Positions 18,301 through 25,900 of a stretch of 42,797 nt of DNA are shown in pieces. This stretch comes from a virus. The DNA is taken from IMG/VR virus record IMGVR_UViG_3300037584_006182, positions 1-42,797 of that record. The stretch is one strand, 5' to 3'. Each line of letters opens with the position of its first letter. The stretch's first letter is position 1. The translations under genes were made by a program, and so were the position numbers. A model generated the notes under the pieces. It saw only the letters and a program-made list of their open reading frames with translations, did not search any database and had not been told where the DNA came from.

Positions 18301-18405
18301 AATGCGAAAGCATTTAATGCATATACTCAAAATGGAATAACTGGAGTTTCAACATCAGCAAAAGTTACCAGAGTGAAACCATTAAAGCATACAGGCTATT
18401 CCTAA
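6343..18405 (+). CDS. 7: Giant baseplate wedge protein, gp7 position, YHYH domain, 4020 residues
   Basis: The N-terminus (MISTDLKRVQIQDIVENQLP) and its place between gp6 and gp8 identify it as the gp7-type wedge protein. At 4020 residues it is about four times T4 gp7 (1032). A YHYH domain lies near residues 1250-1345 (IIGWAYDGNPIYGPYG, later CVTPEYPNGTYAYF). The body is beta-rich and built from repeated modules: at least sixteen G.GY units, seven HG..tGD.v.Y units and two IHDG units (residues about 2710-2930). A unique conserved-looking part is near 2605-2670. T4 gp7 sits at the baseplate edge and links gp8 and gp10. The added modules probably form peripheral baseplate structures. I see no frameshift; the frame is continuous. 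Confidence 0.88.
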   Translation: MISTDLKRVQIQDIVENQLPAFARDDFPLIVDFLKQYYISQEYPGAPVDLLQNIDQYLKIDSLTNNTSSATLSSSVSILDSTITVDIGTFGTLGTYQFPEKYGLLQIDDEVILYTGKTKNTFTGCIRGFSGITSYKSKDRSDKLTFTESEVQTHETGSTVINLSNLLLEEFLTKVKTQFAPGFQNRDIDSDVNQKLFISRAKDFYQSKGTDNSFKILFSALYGEDVEVLKPKDFLFKPSNAEYRVTKDLVVEAISGNPLDLKNQTLFQDSYDEYDIEEAYASITDVEKLLYGDKTFYQLSVDFDYSKDITFDGSVLGDFSIHPKTKIVNDVSVGSSIIDVDSTLGFPDSGELLATNSSGSVGVLTYRSKSTTQFFGVGIANTTVVGIKTAISAQQDVRINSFAYGFVGSGSSRVDMRIGSVLSEPVINTDTYYYNANDSAKIKSLGITTTSAKAANWLYNVSTKFDVESVTVSDSSVPSYSVVTIAKNNFRLGDSVDITSSVTSTGTVISIIDENEFIISGQGELTGNSFTAKRNILKPNVDSSISQYSYLDSLYADVQNTYLNFNEDLLVSSSSLPNYYDSNLTFYDKKVELDGSYSGETFTVSGVTDHGYQTGDAVYYNKNITQDPTFGFDIISGFDIEEGTYFVERVNSTQFKLSTSQANLYNQSYVSVSGIVTSNSFEVSEFHNKAIEHQHLFREIKSPVNDGETHLTEPGKIGILANGVEVLNYKSENVVYSGDIKSLTISSGGKNYDVINPPVLGITDDVGTGATAKCAIIGGLDRIEIVDSGFDYVSEPTISISGGNGSGAKASINTKLIEHTVSFNSTEDSARISLSNDTIGFSTFHKFRHSEKVVYKTDGQTGILGLTTDSYYHVETIDASTIKLYKNAGDVISGINTINLTAFGEGVHRIQSFDRKRIISNIVVDNSGSGYSNKERSTTLVGVNTALDQINITSHGYKSGEILKYTTSSSSIGGISDGSTYYVSVVDEDNFKLSSVGVGTTTKSFYYDTKQYIDLTSVGAGTHTFNYEPITVTINGKIGVSTFAGQNFNAVIQPIFRGEIESAQVTSSGVGYGASTIIGYNRQPTFTLYSGSGAELLPIVNNGRLTEVLVTNQGSDYNSPPELVVSGTGKYAKLIPVVSGGRITEVKIESPGIDYESGTTKVEVIASGSEGKFIAEIQKWTVNLVEKNLNTITDDDGILTSSLNDNYGIQFAHLYAPRNLRQLLFGRSQDNKVQYGVSDLQKANGEEIASKFHSPIIGWAYDGNPIYGPYGFSTQTGGTIRAMESGYEKVESSTRPSSFAVGFFVEDYEFTDNGDLDEHNGRFCVTPEYPNGTYAYFATINPSNIESSGTFAKFRAPQFPYLIGNSYKSKPNAFNFDYKSNQNDYDLNSSDYFRNTTPYQLNIGNVYYDFLYQPNKIKPQSVNINATSKGTIDGVGIITGGQGYQINDKIVFDAELNAQSAKARVSKLKGKIVESISVASTTTSNLEIAPYDSKGSYVAFSTSPHGLINFDLVSLTGFNTSINSLQRTFNIGVSTEKFSLTTGVGTDGATGIVTFFNISGGSFKNELLGLRENDILEVGSERIRILNVDKENSRVRVLRAIDSTVASAHTATTSLSEVSRKFTLKSIPENKVKFNLNKQIYFNPSESLGIGTISGVGIGSTISFSNPGAGLTQIFIPTRNVYLPNHELNTGDIVTYKNNGGQSIEVRLGTSAVYRLNNNSSLFVARVSKDIIGISTFKVGLGSTGTFVGIASTTSSNGLLSLTGIGTGTYHSFTTVKENVVNAEVTKNLVTVSTSSTHGLSLRDSVDVAVNPTTTTTITVKYNDHNRRIVFNPKTFVAGNVDVTENTITLSNHGFSSGDKVIHTATTSSGGLEDENIYYIFRYSKDKVKLCNTEYEALKFNPKVVDISSASAGTLSKINPSIHGYRGGTLKFDLSDSSLSSLSNSTRYSAFNLNIYSDSNFKNVFESSAKTSSFEVSKVGSIGISTNAALTLTVSNNIPEKLYYKFTPTNTSFVSSEKQEIIIDTEVSGNNEINSVNSDYSGSFVVTGVGSTEFEFNLSKVPETSSYTTSNSIIKYATDSTSAYGSIEDVLITYGGNNYQNVVGVSTIVGVSTNINRKGFILEPSSSSIGKILSTELDSIGFDYPTDKTLRPVLNLPEILQIEPLASFESIGITSAGQNYSLAPGLVVIDGYTGKQVKDVDLRYNLGDTEVRIVRNTYGIFDTAPTILPVNNSNGVAINNITYDSSTKKVTVGLNTSYSDSVPFVVGDKVLIENASVGVGSTGYGFNSSDYDYTLFTLIETNIPLGGSIGVVTFSLNGIIPSGKLPGKFDASNSSARIVAEKDFPVFQSTLKKNDFILGEVVTSNGNIGKVESWNNEIEILKVSTTSDYRIGELVIGETSGTQGQVKRKYDFNAEVKTGASSIVRKGWRKETGFLNFNTERLPDNNYYQNFSYSLKSKVSFEKWDDSVSALNHTAGFLKFSDLILESTDKVFDGVFTEVSGSNIDVVSDVSRVIDLNCYPFFDLVSENAVGEGAALSDEIFFSTRSLTDYFESVGNRVLTIDDISGSFNDEPRPEKFSIVHKFDINQRFKKFFTFVRDKRFTDERQSLMVSILHNKSQAWINQYGRVDSVLDLGSFDFGISGTEGQLEFFPTKFAVNNYNVSFASFDIDHAVTGVGTTALGGVVNIDSSQTSVSAGTTTTIVGIASTYRASKVLVEVDGSNGELEHTEISVIHDGSTVELLEFGTLTTDTVDSYVGTGLGTYHAELSGGSLNVKFSPNVGVAATVNSIVVSLASTATGVGTVLLGDTSENIARVNSAYTSIASSGSPGIHTIAEYTNSGTIDYSTSYCLVSVHDTTNNKYQLSEVILLNDSSDVYITEYGNIDTNGGIGTIGALKTSTKTSLQYTPPASVNTQVRVFQMAVELVEFDDTSKTEIDLNNASITAGYGFYSGTETDILRQFGLQHKGRNVFQRDFSGNDSTVVDVTSNLINVPGHFFVTGEELTYASDSTAIGIATTAFAGVGATDVLPSTVYAIKVDDQNIRLARSAEDALKSVPVPLDITSVGVGTEHSFTARIPNTKCIIAIDNQIQSPIVSTAVTTGIGKTISLTDDIIEFTGITSFFGGDLILIDDEIMKINTVSVGNTNQILVDRQWMGTGLSTHVVGAAVTRVEGDYNIVDNNINFITAPKGPTPLSSTANRPDERDWTGITTFSTFQGRTFLRSALTDSTNAAYNTNYVFDDISQGFNATEKTFTLTSANNNITGFSTNNAVILINGIFQGPTGSLSNNQDYNLTEGSGISSVTFAGSATSIAYDANNASIPVGGVIVSVGSTGGFGYQPLVSAGGTAVVSTSGTISSVSIGNSGSGYRAGIQTVNVGVTTQNTGTPSIENIGTATISGGNIVSVTITNPGSGYTTTNPPIVIFDNPLSYSNIPLEYSSTSVSGLGTEATVDIVVGQGSSVIDFEIKNLGYKYGQQQILTVPVGGSTGIPTDPTKTFAEFKLTIERTESDEFAGWHLGELEVLDKIESDFNGINRSFTLKRNTSPLTIRASEGSSIDVQATLLIFLNDILQVPGEGYTFTGGSTLTFAEPPKGPAADGSFAGDTCKILFYKGSGDVDVTFRDVLETVKEGDTLRIMGETKQDIRLVDEVTSSDTVSTLAYTGPGIDGNPDNKRPVTWCKQRNDKFIDGQFVSKSRVLNEALINPTTNIIQSIGTGTTVVFVSSVKSFFDPRNENQSTLNIQKIIIVSQDSVVGAAATAIVSVGGTISSISISDGGKGYSSAPAVTIGNPVGYGTTARANATATLSGDVVTSIAVGSTSGFGYTTTSVPQVLIEPPSLTAEVNTSASYTGDFGGIVGVKTTSVGVASTGFVLDFFIPVDSFLRDTSIVGSAVTISGIQTGYYFTVSNSNVGSGVTSLYQDGSTLGIGTQFLDGIFEAAAVSVATTAVAGVGVTYVARVTTSVSNLGNISGIGLTEYYGDFSWGRIVLGDRTNAKAFNAYTQNGITGVSTSAKVTRVKPLKHTGYS
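8155..15550 (+). repeat. Dispersed HG..(t)GD.v.Y modules inside gp7
   Basis: About seven related units share a His-Gly turn, a GD.v.Y strand, a YYV strand and a (F/I)KL strand: DHGYQTGDAVYY near 8168, the degenerate HKFRHSEKVVYK near 8874, SHGYKSGEILKY near 9205, PHGLINFDLVSL near 10855, THGLSLRDSVDV near 11734, NHGFSSGDKVIH near 11898 and PGHFFVTGEELTY near 15317. Several end in a SVGaGTH.F-like strand. They look like copies of one small beta domain that have diverged. Confidence 0.7.
8570..17840 (+). repeat. Dispersed G.GY repeats inside gp7
   Basis: A unit of about 35-45 residues recurs with the core i.I...G.gY...P.v.i. Clear copies are near 8578, 8700, 9120, 9540, 9670, 9787, 10655, 12620, 12760, 12860, 16325, 16418, 16550, 16735, 17645 and 17775. 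The best are ITNPGSGYTTTNPPIVIF and ISDGGKGYSSAPAVTIGNP. The same unit is found in gp8, gp14 and the 2475-residue protein of this window. Confidence 0.75.
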
Positions 18406-18409
18406 CCCT

Positions 18410-18417
18410 AATAAATA
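18410..18417 (+). promoter_or_regulatory. Late promoter AATAAATA before gp8
   Basis: The octamer sits in the 31-base gap between gp7 and gp8, 19 bases before the gp8 ATG. A start about six bases downstream would leave a leader near 13 bases. It may boost gp8 and the following gene after the very long gp7. Confidence 0.65.
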
Positions 18418-18436
18418 AGTAAAAAAACGTCTAGAA

Positions 18437-19990
18437 ATGTCAGCAATCATAACTGATCAACTTCGTATTTTGAATGCAAAAGAGTTTGTTGCGAGTGTGG
18501 CTTCAACCACTAATTCGTACTACTCTTTTGTAGGATTACCAAATCCGACAGATGTAGTCTCTAGCTGGGATACTAGTCCACCAGATCCCAGAGATAATTT
18601 TGACGAAGAGAATAATTATTGGGATACTATGATTGCTTTGAAGAAGATTGGATCTTCAGATATAAAGCAAGTTGTTAGAAAAGTAACCTGGGCTTCAGGT
18701 ATTACCTATGACATGTATAGGCATGACATTAAGGCAGAAAATCCATCTAAACCTTCAAATGCCATTACCATTTATGATGCAAATTATTATGTAATGAACT
18801 CTGATTATAGAGTTTATATTTGTCTTCAAAATGGAACTAATCCAGAAAATACATCTGGTAGAGCATCTTTAGACGAACCAACTTTTACTGATTTAGAACC
18901 CAGAGAAGCGGGAACGAGTGGTGATGGATATGTTTGGAAATATCTGTATACTATAAGTCCAAGTGATATCATCAAATTTGATTCTACTGAGTTTATGCCC
19001 GTTCCTTTGGATTGGAGCACTAATTCTACCGTAGCTACTGTTAGAAATAATGCATCTACTAGTGGGCAGTTAAAAATAGTAACTGTAACCAACAGAGGTG
19101 TTGGCATGGGAACTGCTAGTAGAACTTATACTAAGGTTCCCATTAGAGGGGATGGAACTGGAGCAGAGTGTACTGTTGTGGTTAACAGCAATTCAAAAGT
19201 AGAATCTGTTACGATTTCTTCTGGCGGATCTGGATATACATATGGAACTGTCGATCTTGCTGGTGGTGGAGCACCGACTGGAACAACATCTCCAGTTTTT
19301 AATGTAATTATTCCCCCACAAAATGGCCATGGTGCAGATGTTTATAGGGAACTTGGAGCAAGAAATGCTTTAATTTATTCTAGAATTGAAAATGATAGCG
19401 AAAATCCTGATTTTATTACGGGCAATCAAATTGCCAGAATTGGAGTTGTTCAAAATCCACAAGCATTTAATTCAACTTCCAATTTAGATTTGGATAAAGC
19501 AAGTGCAGTATATGCATTAAAATTAACAGGTGCTGGTTATAGCTCTGCTACTTTTACCGCAGACTCTCGTTTCACACAAACTGTTGGGGTTGGTTCTACT
19601 GCTATCGGTAGAGTTGTTTCTTACGATTCAACAACTGGTGTTTTAAAGTATTGGCAAGATAGAAGTCTTGTTGGATTTAATACTGATGGGAGTCAAAACT
19701 CAGATCCTACTTACGGATTTAATCTACTTAGATTTACTGCAACTCCAGCGACTGGAGGATCAGTAAATATTCTTGGTGGCTCTACTACTTTAGCAATTCA
19801 AACAGGGTTCACAGGTATCTCAACTGTAATAAATAGTAGGACATATTACCTCGGTCAATCATTTACCCAAGGCGTCTCTCAACCAGAAGTCAAAAAATAT
19901 TCTGGAAATATTATTTACGTAGATAATAGACCTTCGATTACAAGATCGACGAGTCAAAAAGAAGATATTAAAGTCATTTTGCAGTTCTAA
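18437..19990 (+). CDS. 8: Baseplate wedge subunit gp8
   Basis: The N-terminus IITDQLRILNAKEFVASVAS and the following YYSFVGLPNPTD match T4-like gp8, as do DGYVWKYLYTISPSDIIKFD in the middle and a C-terminus ending in VIYVDNRPSITRS-like sequence. It has 517 residues, against 334 in T4. The extra length is mainly a central insertion holding two G.GY-type units (about 19090-19270, with SGGSGYTYG). T4 gp8 is a dimer in the wedge that binds gp7 and gp10. The next gene follows after 6 bases. No good Shine-Dalgarno is visible. Confidence 0.9.
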   Translation: MSAIITDQLRILNAKEFVASVASTTNSYYSFVGLPNPTDVVSSWDTSPPDPRDNFDEENNYWDTMIALKKIGSSDIKQVVRKVTWASGITYDMYRHDIKAENPSKPSNAITIYDANYYVMNSDYRVYICLQNGTNPENTSGRASLDEPTFTDLEPREAGTSGDGYVWKYLYTISPSDIIKFDSTEFMPVPLDWSTNSTVATVRNNASTSGQLKIVTVTNRGVGMGTASRTYTKVPIRGDGTGAECTVVVNSNSKVESVTISSGGSGYTYGTVDLAGGGAPTGTTSPVFNVIIPPQNGHGADVYRELGARNALIYSRIENDSENPDFITGNQIARIGVVQNPQAFNSTSNLDLDKASAVYALKLTGAGYSSATFTADSRFTQTVGVGSTAIGRVVSYDSTTGVLKYWQDRSLVGFNTDGSQNSDPTYGFNLLRFTATPATGGSVNILGGSTTLAIQTGFTGISTVINSRTYYLGQSFTQGVSQPEVKKYSGNIIYVDNRPSITRSTSQKEDIKVILQF

Positions 19991-19996
19991 AGAATT

Positions 19997-22900
19997 ATGT
20001 CTCAGGAAACAAATCTCAATGTAGCACCATATTTTGATGATTTTGATGCAAATAATGACTACTACAAAGTATTATTTAAACCAGGATATCCAGTTCAGGC
20101 AAGAGAGTTAACAACTCTACAGTCTATACTGCAGAATCAAATCGAAAGATTTGGACAACACTTCTTTAAGGAAGGATCTAAAGTAATACCTGGAAACACC
20201 ACGTATAATAAAGAATATTATGCTGTACAGATAGACAATGCTTTCTTAGGAATTCCCATATCAGATTATATTAGTCAGATACTTGGAGCAAAAATTACAG
20301 GACAAGTATCTGGAGTTACTGCTATTGTAAATAAAATTATTTTAGCAAATGAGTCTGAGAGAGGAAATACTACTCTATATGTAAATTATTTGTCATCAAA
20401 CTCTCAGGATAATCTTTCTGGATTATTTTTAGACGGAGAGTCATTAGAAGTAAATGCAACAATAGCATCCGCAAATACAATTATTGCTGTCGGTGAACCT
20501 TTTGCAACCACCATTGCAGACTCTGCAACTGCAATTGGATCTGCATTCTCCATTTCAAATGGAATTTATTTTGCAAAAGGACAATTTCTTGGCGTATCTG
20601 ATGAAACAATTCTTTTAGATCAATATGACAACTCTCCCAATTATAGAATAGGTTTATTAATTAATGAGGAGATTGTCAATTCAGATATTGATAATTCCTT
20701 AAATGACAATTCAAAAGGTTTTAATAATTATTCTGCTCCAGGTGCAGATAGATTAAAAATCACCGCATCTTTATTCAAGAAAGAATTAGATGATTTTGAT
20801 GATAATAATTTTGTAGAATTAGCCACAGTCACAAACGGAAGATTAAGAAGTAAGAAAAATACAACAGATTACAACATCATTGCAGATGAACTTGCTAGAA
20901 GAACATATGCAGAATCTGGAGACTACTATGTAACTCCATTTGATGTCTCTTTGAAAAACTCCCTGAATGATGGTATTGGAAATAGAGGAATATTTAATTT
21001 AAATCAACAAACTTATGGTGGTTCAAGTCCCTCCGATGACTTGGCATTATATCAAATTTCTCCAGGTAGAGCTTTTGTTAAAGGATATGATGTTGAAACA
21101 ATTGGAACCTCATACTTAGATGTTTTAAAACCAAGAACAACAAAGGTTTTAAACAATCAGTCCATAAACTATAGCACTGGAGCTACACTAAAACTCAACA
21201 GAGTTCATGGTGCTCCTACTATTGGAATAGGTAATACATACGTTTTAAGCTTAAGAGATTCTAGAGTAGGATCTAATCAAACTGCATCTGCAGGTAAAGA
21301 AATTGGATTAGCAAGAGTTTATGATTTTAATTTAGAATCTGGATCATATACTCTTTCAAATCTTGATATTAACCAGTGGAAAATTTCTTTGTTTGATGTT
21401 CAGACATTTACAGAAATATCATTAAATGAACCAATTACTTTATCAACACCAACTTTTGTTGAAGGAAAGCACAGTGGTGCCAGTGCATTTATAAGCACCT
21501 CAGTAACTTCTAGTGCATCTTTGACTCTTTATGATACAAAAGGAGATTTTGTTAAAAATGAACCATTTATTTTCAACGGTGTTGAAAACAGTAGAGTAGC
21601 CATAGCAGTAACATCCTTTGGTATTTCGGATGTTAAATCAGTTTCTCATATAGTTGGTTCTGCATCGACATTTACTGCTGATACAATTCAAACAGAATTA
21701 TTAAACATTGGTGTATCAACAATTAGTGGATTTTCTGGTTCTGGTGGAATTAGCACAATTTCTAGTATCAATCCACAGTTTCCAGGACAATTAAAGGCAA
21801 AAAATCTTCTTAAATTTAGTAATCAAACTTCTCCTGATCCAGTTTTTGCAGAAGTTGTTAGTGTTGGATCTTCTGTTGTAACTGTGACAGGAATTCAAAC
21901 CGTCACAGGAGTTGTTGATGGAGACTTGCCTGCAAGTCAGTTAGCTATTTCTAATCTCGCAGTTATTTCAACCAATCTTGAAGGAACTGATGATGACTCA
22001 TTCTTTACCGAACTTCCAAAACAAAACATTTATGAGGTTGATTTAACTGATGCATCTCTTAGCATAAGAAAGTCATTTGATGTAACCATTAGTAGTGGCC
22101 AACTTTCTTCTGCAGTTAGTGCGGGAACTAATGAATCTTTCTTACCATTTACTAATTCAAGATATGAATTAATCAAAAAAGATGGAACAATTGAAGCATT
22201 AACAACAGACAAGGTTGATATTAGTGCCGATGGAAGTCAAATTCAAATCTATAATCTTAGTTCTGGAAATGATGATGCAACTCTGATTGCAACTCTGAAA
22301 AAATTAAAACCAAAATCAAAAGTTAAACTGCAAAATAGAGTTTCTAGTTTGATTGTAGATAAATCAAAATCAACATCTTCTGGAATCGGAACTACTACTT
22401 TAAATGATGGGTTAACTTATGATAACTATGCATATGGAACAAGAGTTCAAGATAGTAAAATTTCCCTTAATGAACCAGATATTATCACAATTCACGGCAT
22501 TTATGAGTCTGTAAACACCTCTGATCCTTCGGCACCCAAAGTTACACTGTCTTCAATTAGTGGCCCAACTGGAAGAACCTCAGATATTGTCATTGGTGAA
22601 ATGATGAAAGGACAAAGTTCTGGAGCCATGGCTATTTGCGCTGAGAGATTAACAGATTCTCAAATATCGTTCATTCACAAAAATAATAAAAACTTTAAAG
22701 AAGGTGAAGTAATAACTTTTGAAGAGTCTAATATTGTTGCATCAATCACAACTATAGAGACTCCGAGTATCAATATATCCACTCGCTATACATTTGATAA
22801 TGGGCAAAAAGAATCTTTCTATGATTATGGATTTTTAACTAGAAAGTCTGATGCTAAAGAACCAAATAGAAAACTTAGAGTATATTTTGCTAGTGGATAT

Positions 22901-25900
22901 TATGAGTCAACTGATGATGGTGACATAACAACAGCACAATCTTATAACTCTTTTGATTATGATACTGAAGTACAAACTGTCAATAATATAAGAAATACTG
23001 ATATTATTGACATTAGGCCTAGAGTTTCTTCTTATACTTCATTTGTTGGAGGAAGATCTCCATTTGAGTTTCATGGAAGAACGTTTACTGGATCTGGAGA
23101 TTCTGCTGCAAATATTTTAGCATCAGATGAAACAATCGTAACGAATTATTCTTTCTATCTTGGTAGAATTGATAGAGTTTACTTGACACCAACCGGAAAA
23201 TTCCAAGTTAAATATGGAACTCCTGCAGAAGCTCCTCAATTACCATCTCAAATAGATGATGCTTTAGAAATAGCAACTATAAATCTTCCTCCATATCTCT
23301 ATGATGTATCTGATGCATCCATTAGATTCTTAGATCATAAGAGATTCAAGATGTCTGATATCAAACGTCTTGAGAACAGAATTAAAACACTTGAATACTA
23401 TACATCATTATCTCTCCTTGAGATGAGTACCTCAAATCTCTTTGTTCCCGATTCTTCAGGTGTCAATAGATTTAAGTCTGGATTCTTTGTTGATAATTTT
23501 ACTTCATTCTTAGCACAAGAAACTTCTATTGAACTTAAAAATAGTGTAGATTTAAACAATCAGGAAATTAGGCCAAAACATTATACAAATTCTGTTGATT
23601 TAATTTTTGGCCCTACAGGAAGTATCGCTTCTGGGGATGATATCGCATTTGTTACTCCAGAAGGAAATAATATTTCTAAAACTGGAGATATTATTACTTT
23701 AGACTATAGTGAAATTGAATGGTTAAGACAAACTTTTGCAACTAGAACTGAAAGTGTAACACCATTCTTGATTAGTTTCTGGAGTGGAAACATGGAAATG
23801 TCTCCACCTTCTGATAACTGGGTTGATACTGTTAGTGTTGAAGCAAGAGTTATTGATACAGAAGGTAATTTTGCTCAAACTATTGCGGAGGCATCCAGAA
23901 CCCTTAATGTAGATCCTCAAACTGGATTTGCACCTACAATATGGAACTCATGGCAAACTAATTGGACTGGTGAGGAAAGTTCAGCTGCAAGATCTACAAG
24001 AGATGTTAGACAGAGAAGAGGGAACGATGGGACATTTACTGAAACCATTCAGAATACATTTACAGATACTGTTGAGAGAGGTGTAGAAAGCAGAACAGGA
24101 ACTAGAACTGCCGTTATTGAGCAATTTGACAGAACCTCTCAGGGAAATAGAGTTGTTAGTAGAGATCTAATCTCTTTCATGAGATCTAGAAATATTCAGT
24201 TTAATGCTGAAGCCGTAAAACCACAAACTCAGATTTATCCTTTCTTTGATGGTGTTGATGTTTCTGCATTCTGTGTTCCAAAACTTTTAGAAATCGCAAT
24301 GATTTCTGGATCATTCCAAGTTGGAGAAACTGTTGTTGGAAGAACAAGGCCTATCGGCGTCCTTCCCCTTGATACCAGAAATGTTGATGCAAGCATTACG
24401 TTTAGAGTTGCAGCAACAAATCATAAAGAGGGCCCATTTAATTCTCCATCAAGAAGGTACACCACAAATCCATATGATAGACAACAATTATCTGGATCAT
24501 ATTCATCAACTTCTTCTATTCTAAACATTGATACTTTCTCACTGTCAAACCAACCTGAGGGAACATTCTCTGGATACGTTGAAACAGGGATGATTTTAGT
24601 GGGACAAACCAGTGGTGCTCAAGCAACAGTAACCAATCTCAGACTTATATCTGATATATCTGGCACTATACAAGGAAGTTTCTTTATTCCAAATCCAAAT
24701 AATACTTCAAATCCAAGATTTGAGACTGGAGATAAAGTTTTTACTCTTATTAACAATGTTGATAATGATCCAAATTCAGCAACTTCAATTGCTCAAGAAG
24801 GATTTATCTCCTCTGGAACATTAGAAACTACTCAAGAAACTATTGTCTCTGTGCGAAATGCAAGAGTTGACAGAGTAAGTGCTATCCAAGAAAGAGATGT
24901 TGCTAGAGTAACAGGAACAGAAATTCTTGATACTCAAGTTATTGCTTCTTCGTTCCAATCAGATCCACCTCGCAATACAGATCCATTATCACAATCCTTC
25001 TTAGTTGATGAAGACTCTGGAGTCTTTATAACTAAGTGCGATGTATTCTTTGAAACAAGGGATGAAAATGACATTCCCATTACGATGCAAATCAGAACAA
25101 TGGAGAATGGACTTCCAACTACAAGAGTTCTTCCCTTCTCTGAAGTAAACTTAACTCCATCAGAGGTAAATGTTTCTGCAGATGGTTCTGTTGCCACTAC
25201 ATTTGATTTTAGAGCTCCAGTTTATCTTGAAGGTGGACGAGAATATTGTGTAACCCTGCTATCATCTTCAACACAATATAACGTGTTTATTTCTAGGGTT
25301 GGAGAAGTTGATTTTATTACACAGACATTTATTTCAAACCAACCATATCTTGGATCTCTGTTTAAGTCACAAAATGGTTCTACATGGGAACCAAGTCAGT
25401 GGGAAGATCTTAAGTTTACCCTATACAGAGCAGACTTTGTTGAAACGGGTTCTGTTGAATTCTATAGTCCAGAATTAACTGAGGGTAATAGAGGCATTGC
25501 ACAGTTGATGCCAAATTCTCTTAACTTAAATTCCAAAGAAGTCAGAATTGGTATTGGATCTACTTTGCAGGACACTGTACTCACTTTTGGCAATACTATT
25601 ACTCAACTTGGAACTGATGGTTCTGGCAAATATGTTGCAAACGCAGGTGTTGCAACCGATACTCTTCGTATCATCAATGCAGGTATTGGTTATACTCCAG
25701 GTGTAGGACACTCCACATTTAATAATGTTCCTCTTACCACCATAACCGGAAATGGAAGAGATGCACGAGCAGAAGTTACCGTTAGAAATGGAATAGCTAT
25801 TGGAGCAACAATAGTCTCCTCTGGTAAGGGATATGTTCAAGGTGACGTTCTTGGAATAGGAACAATTGGAAACAATTCTCTTGGACTTGGAGCAAGATTA

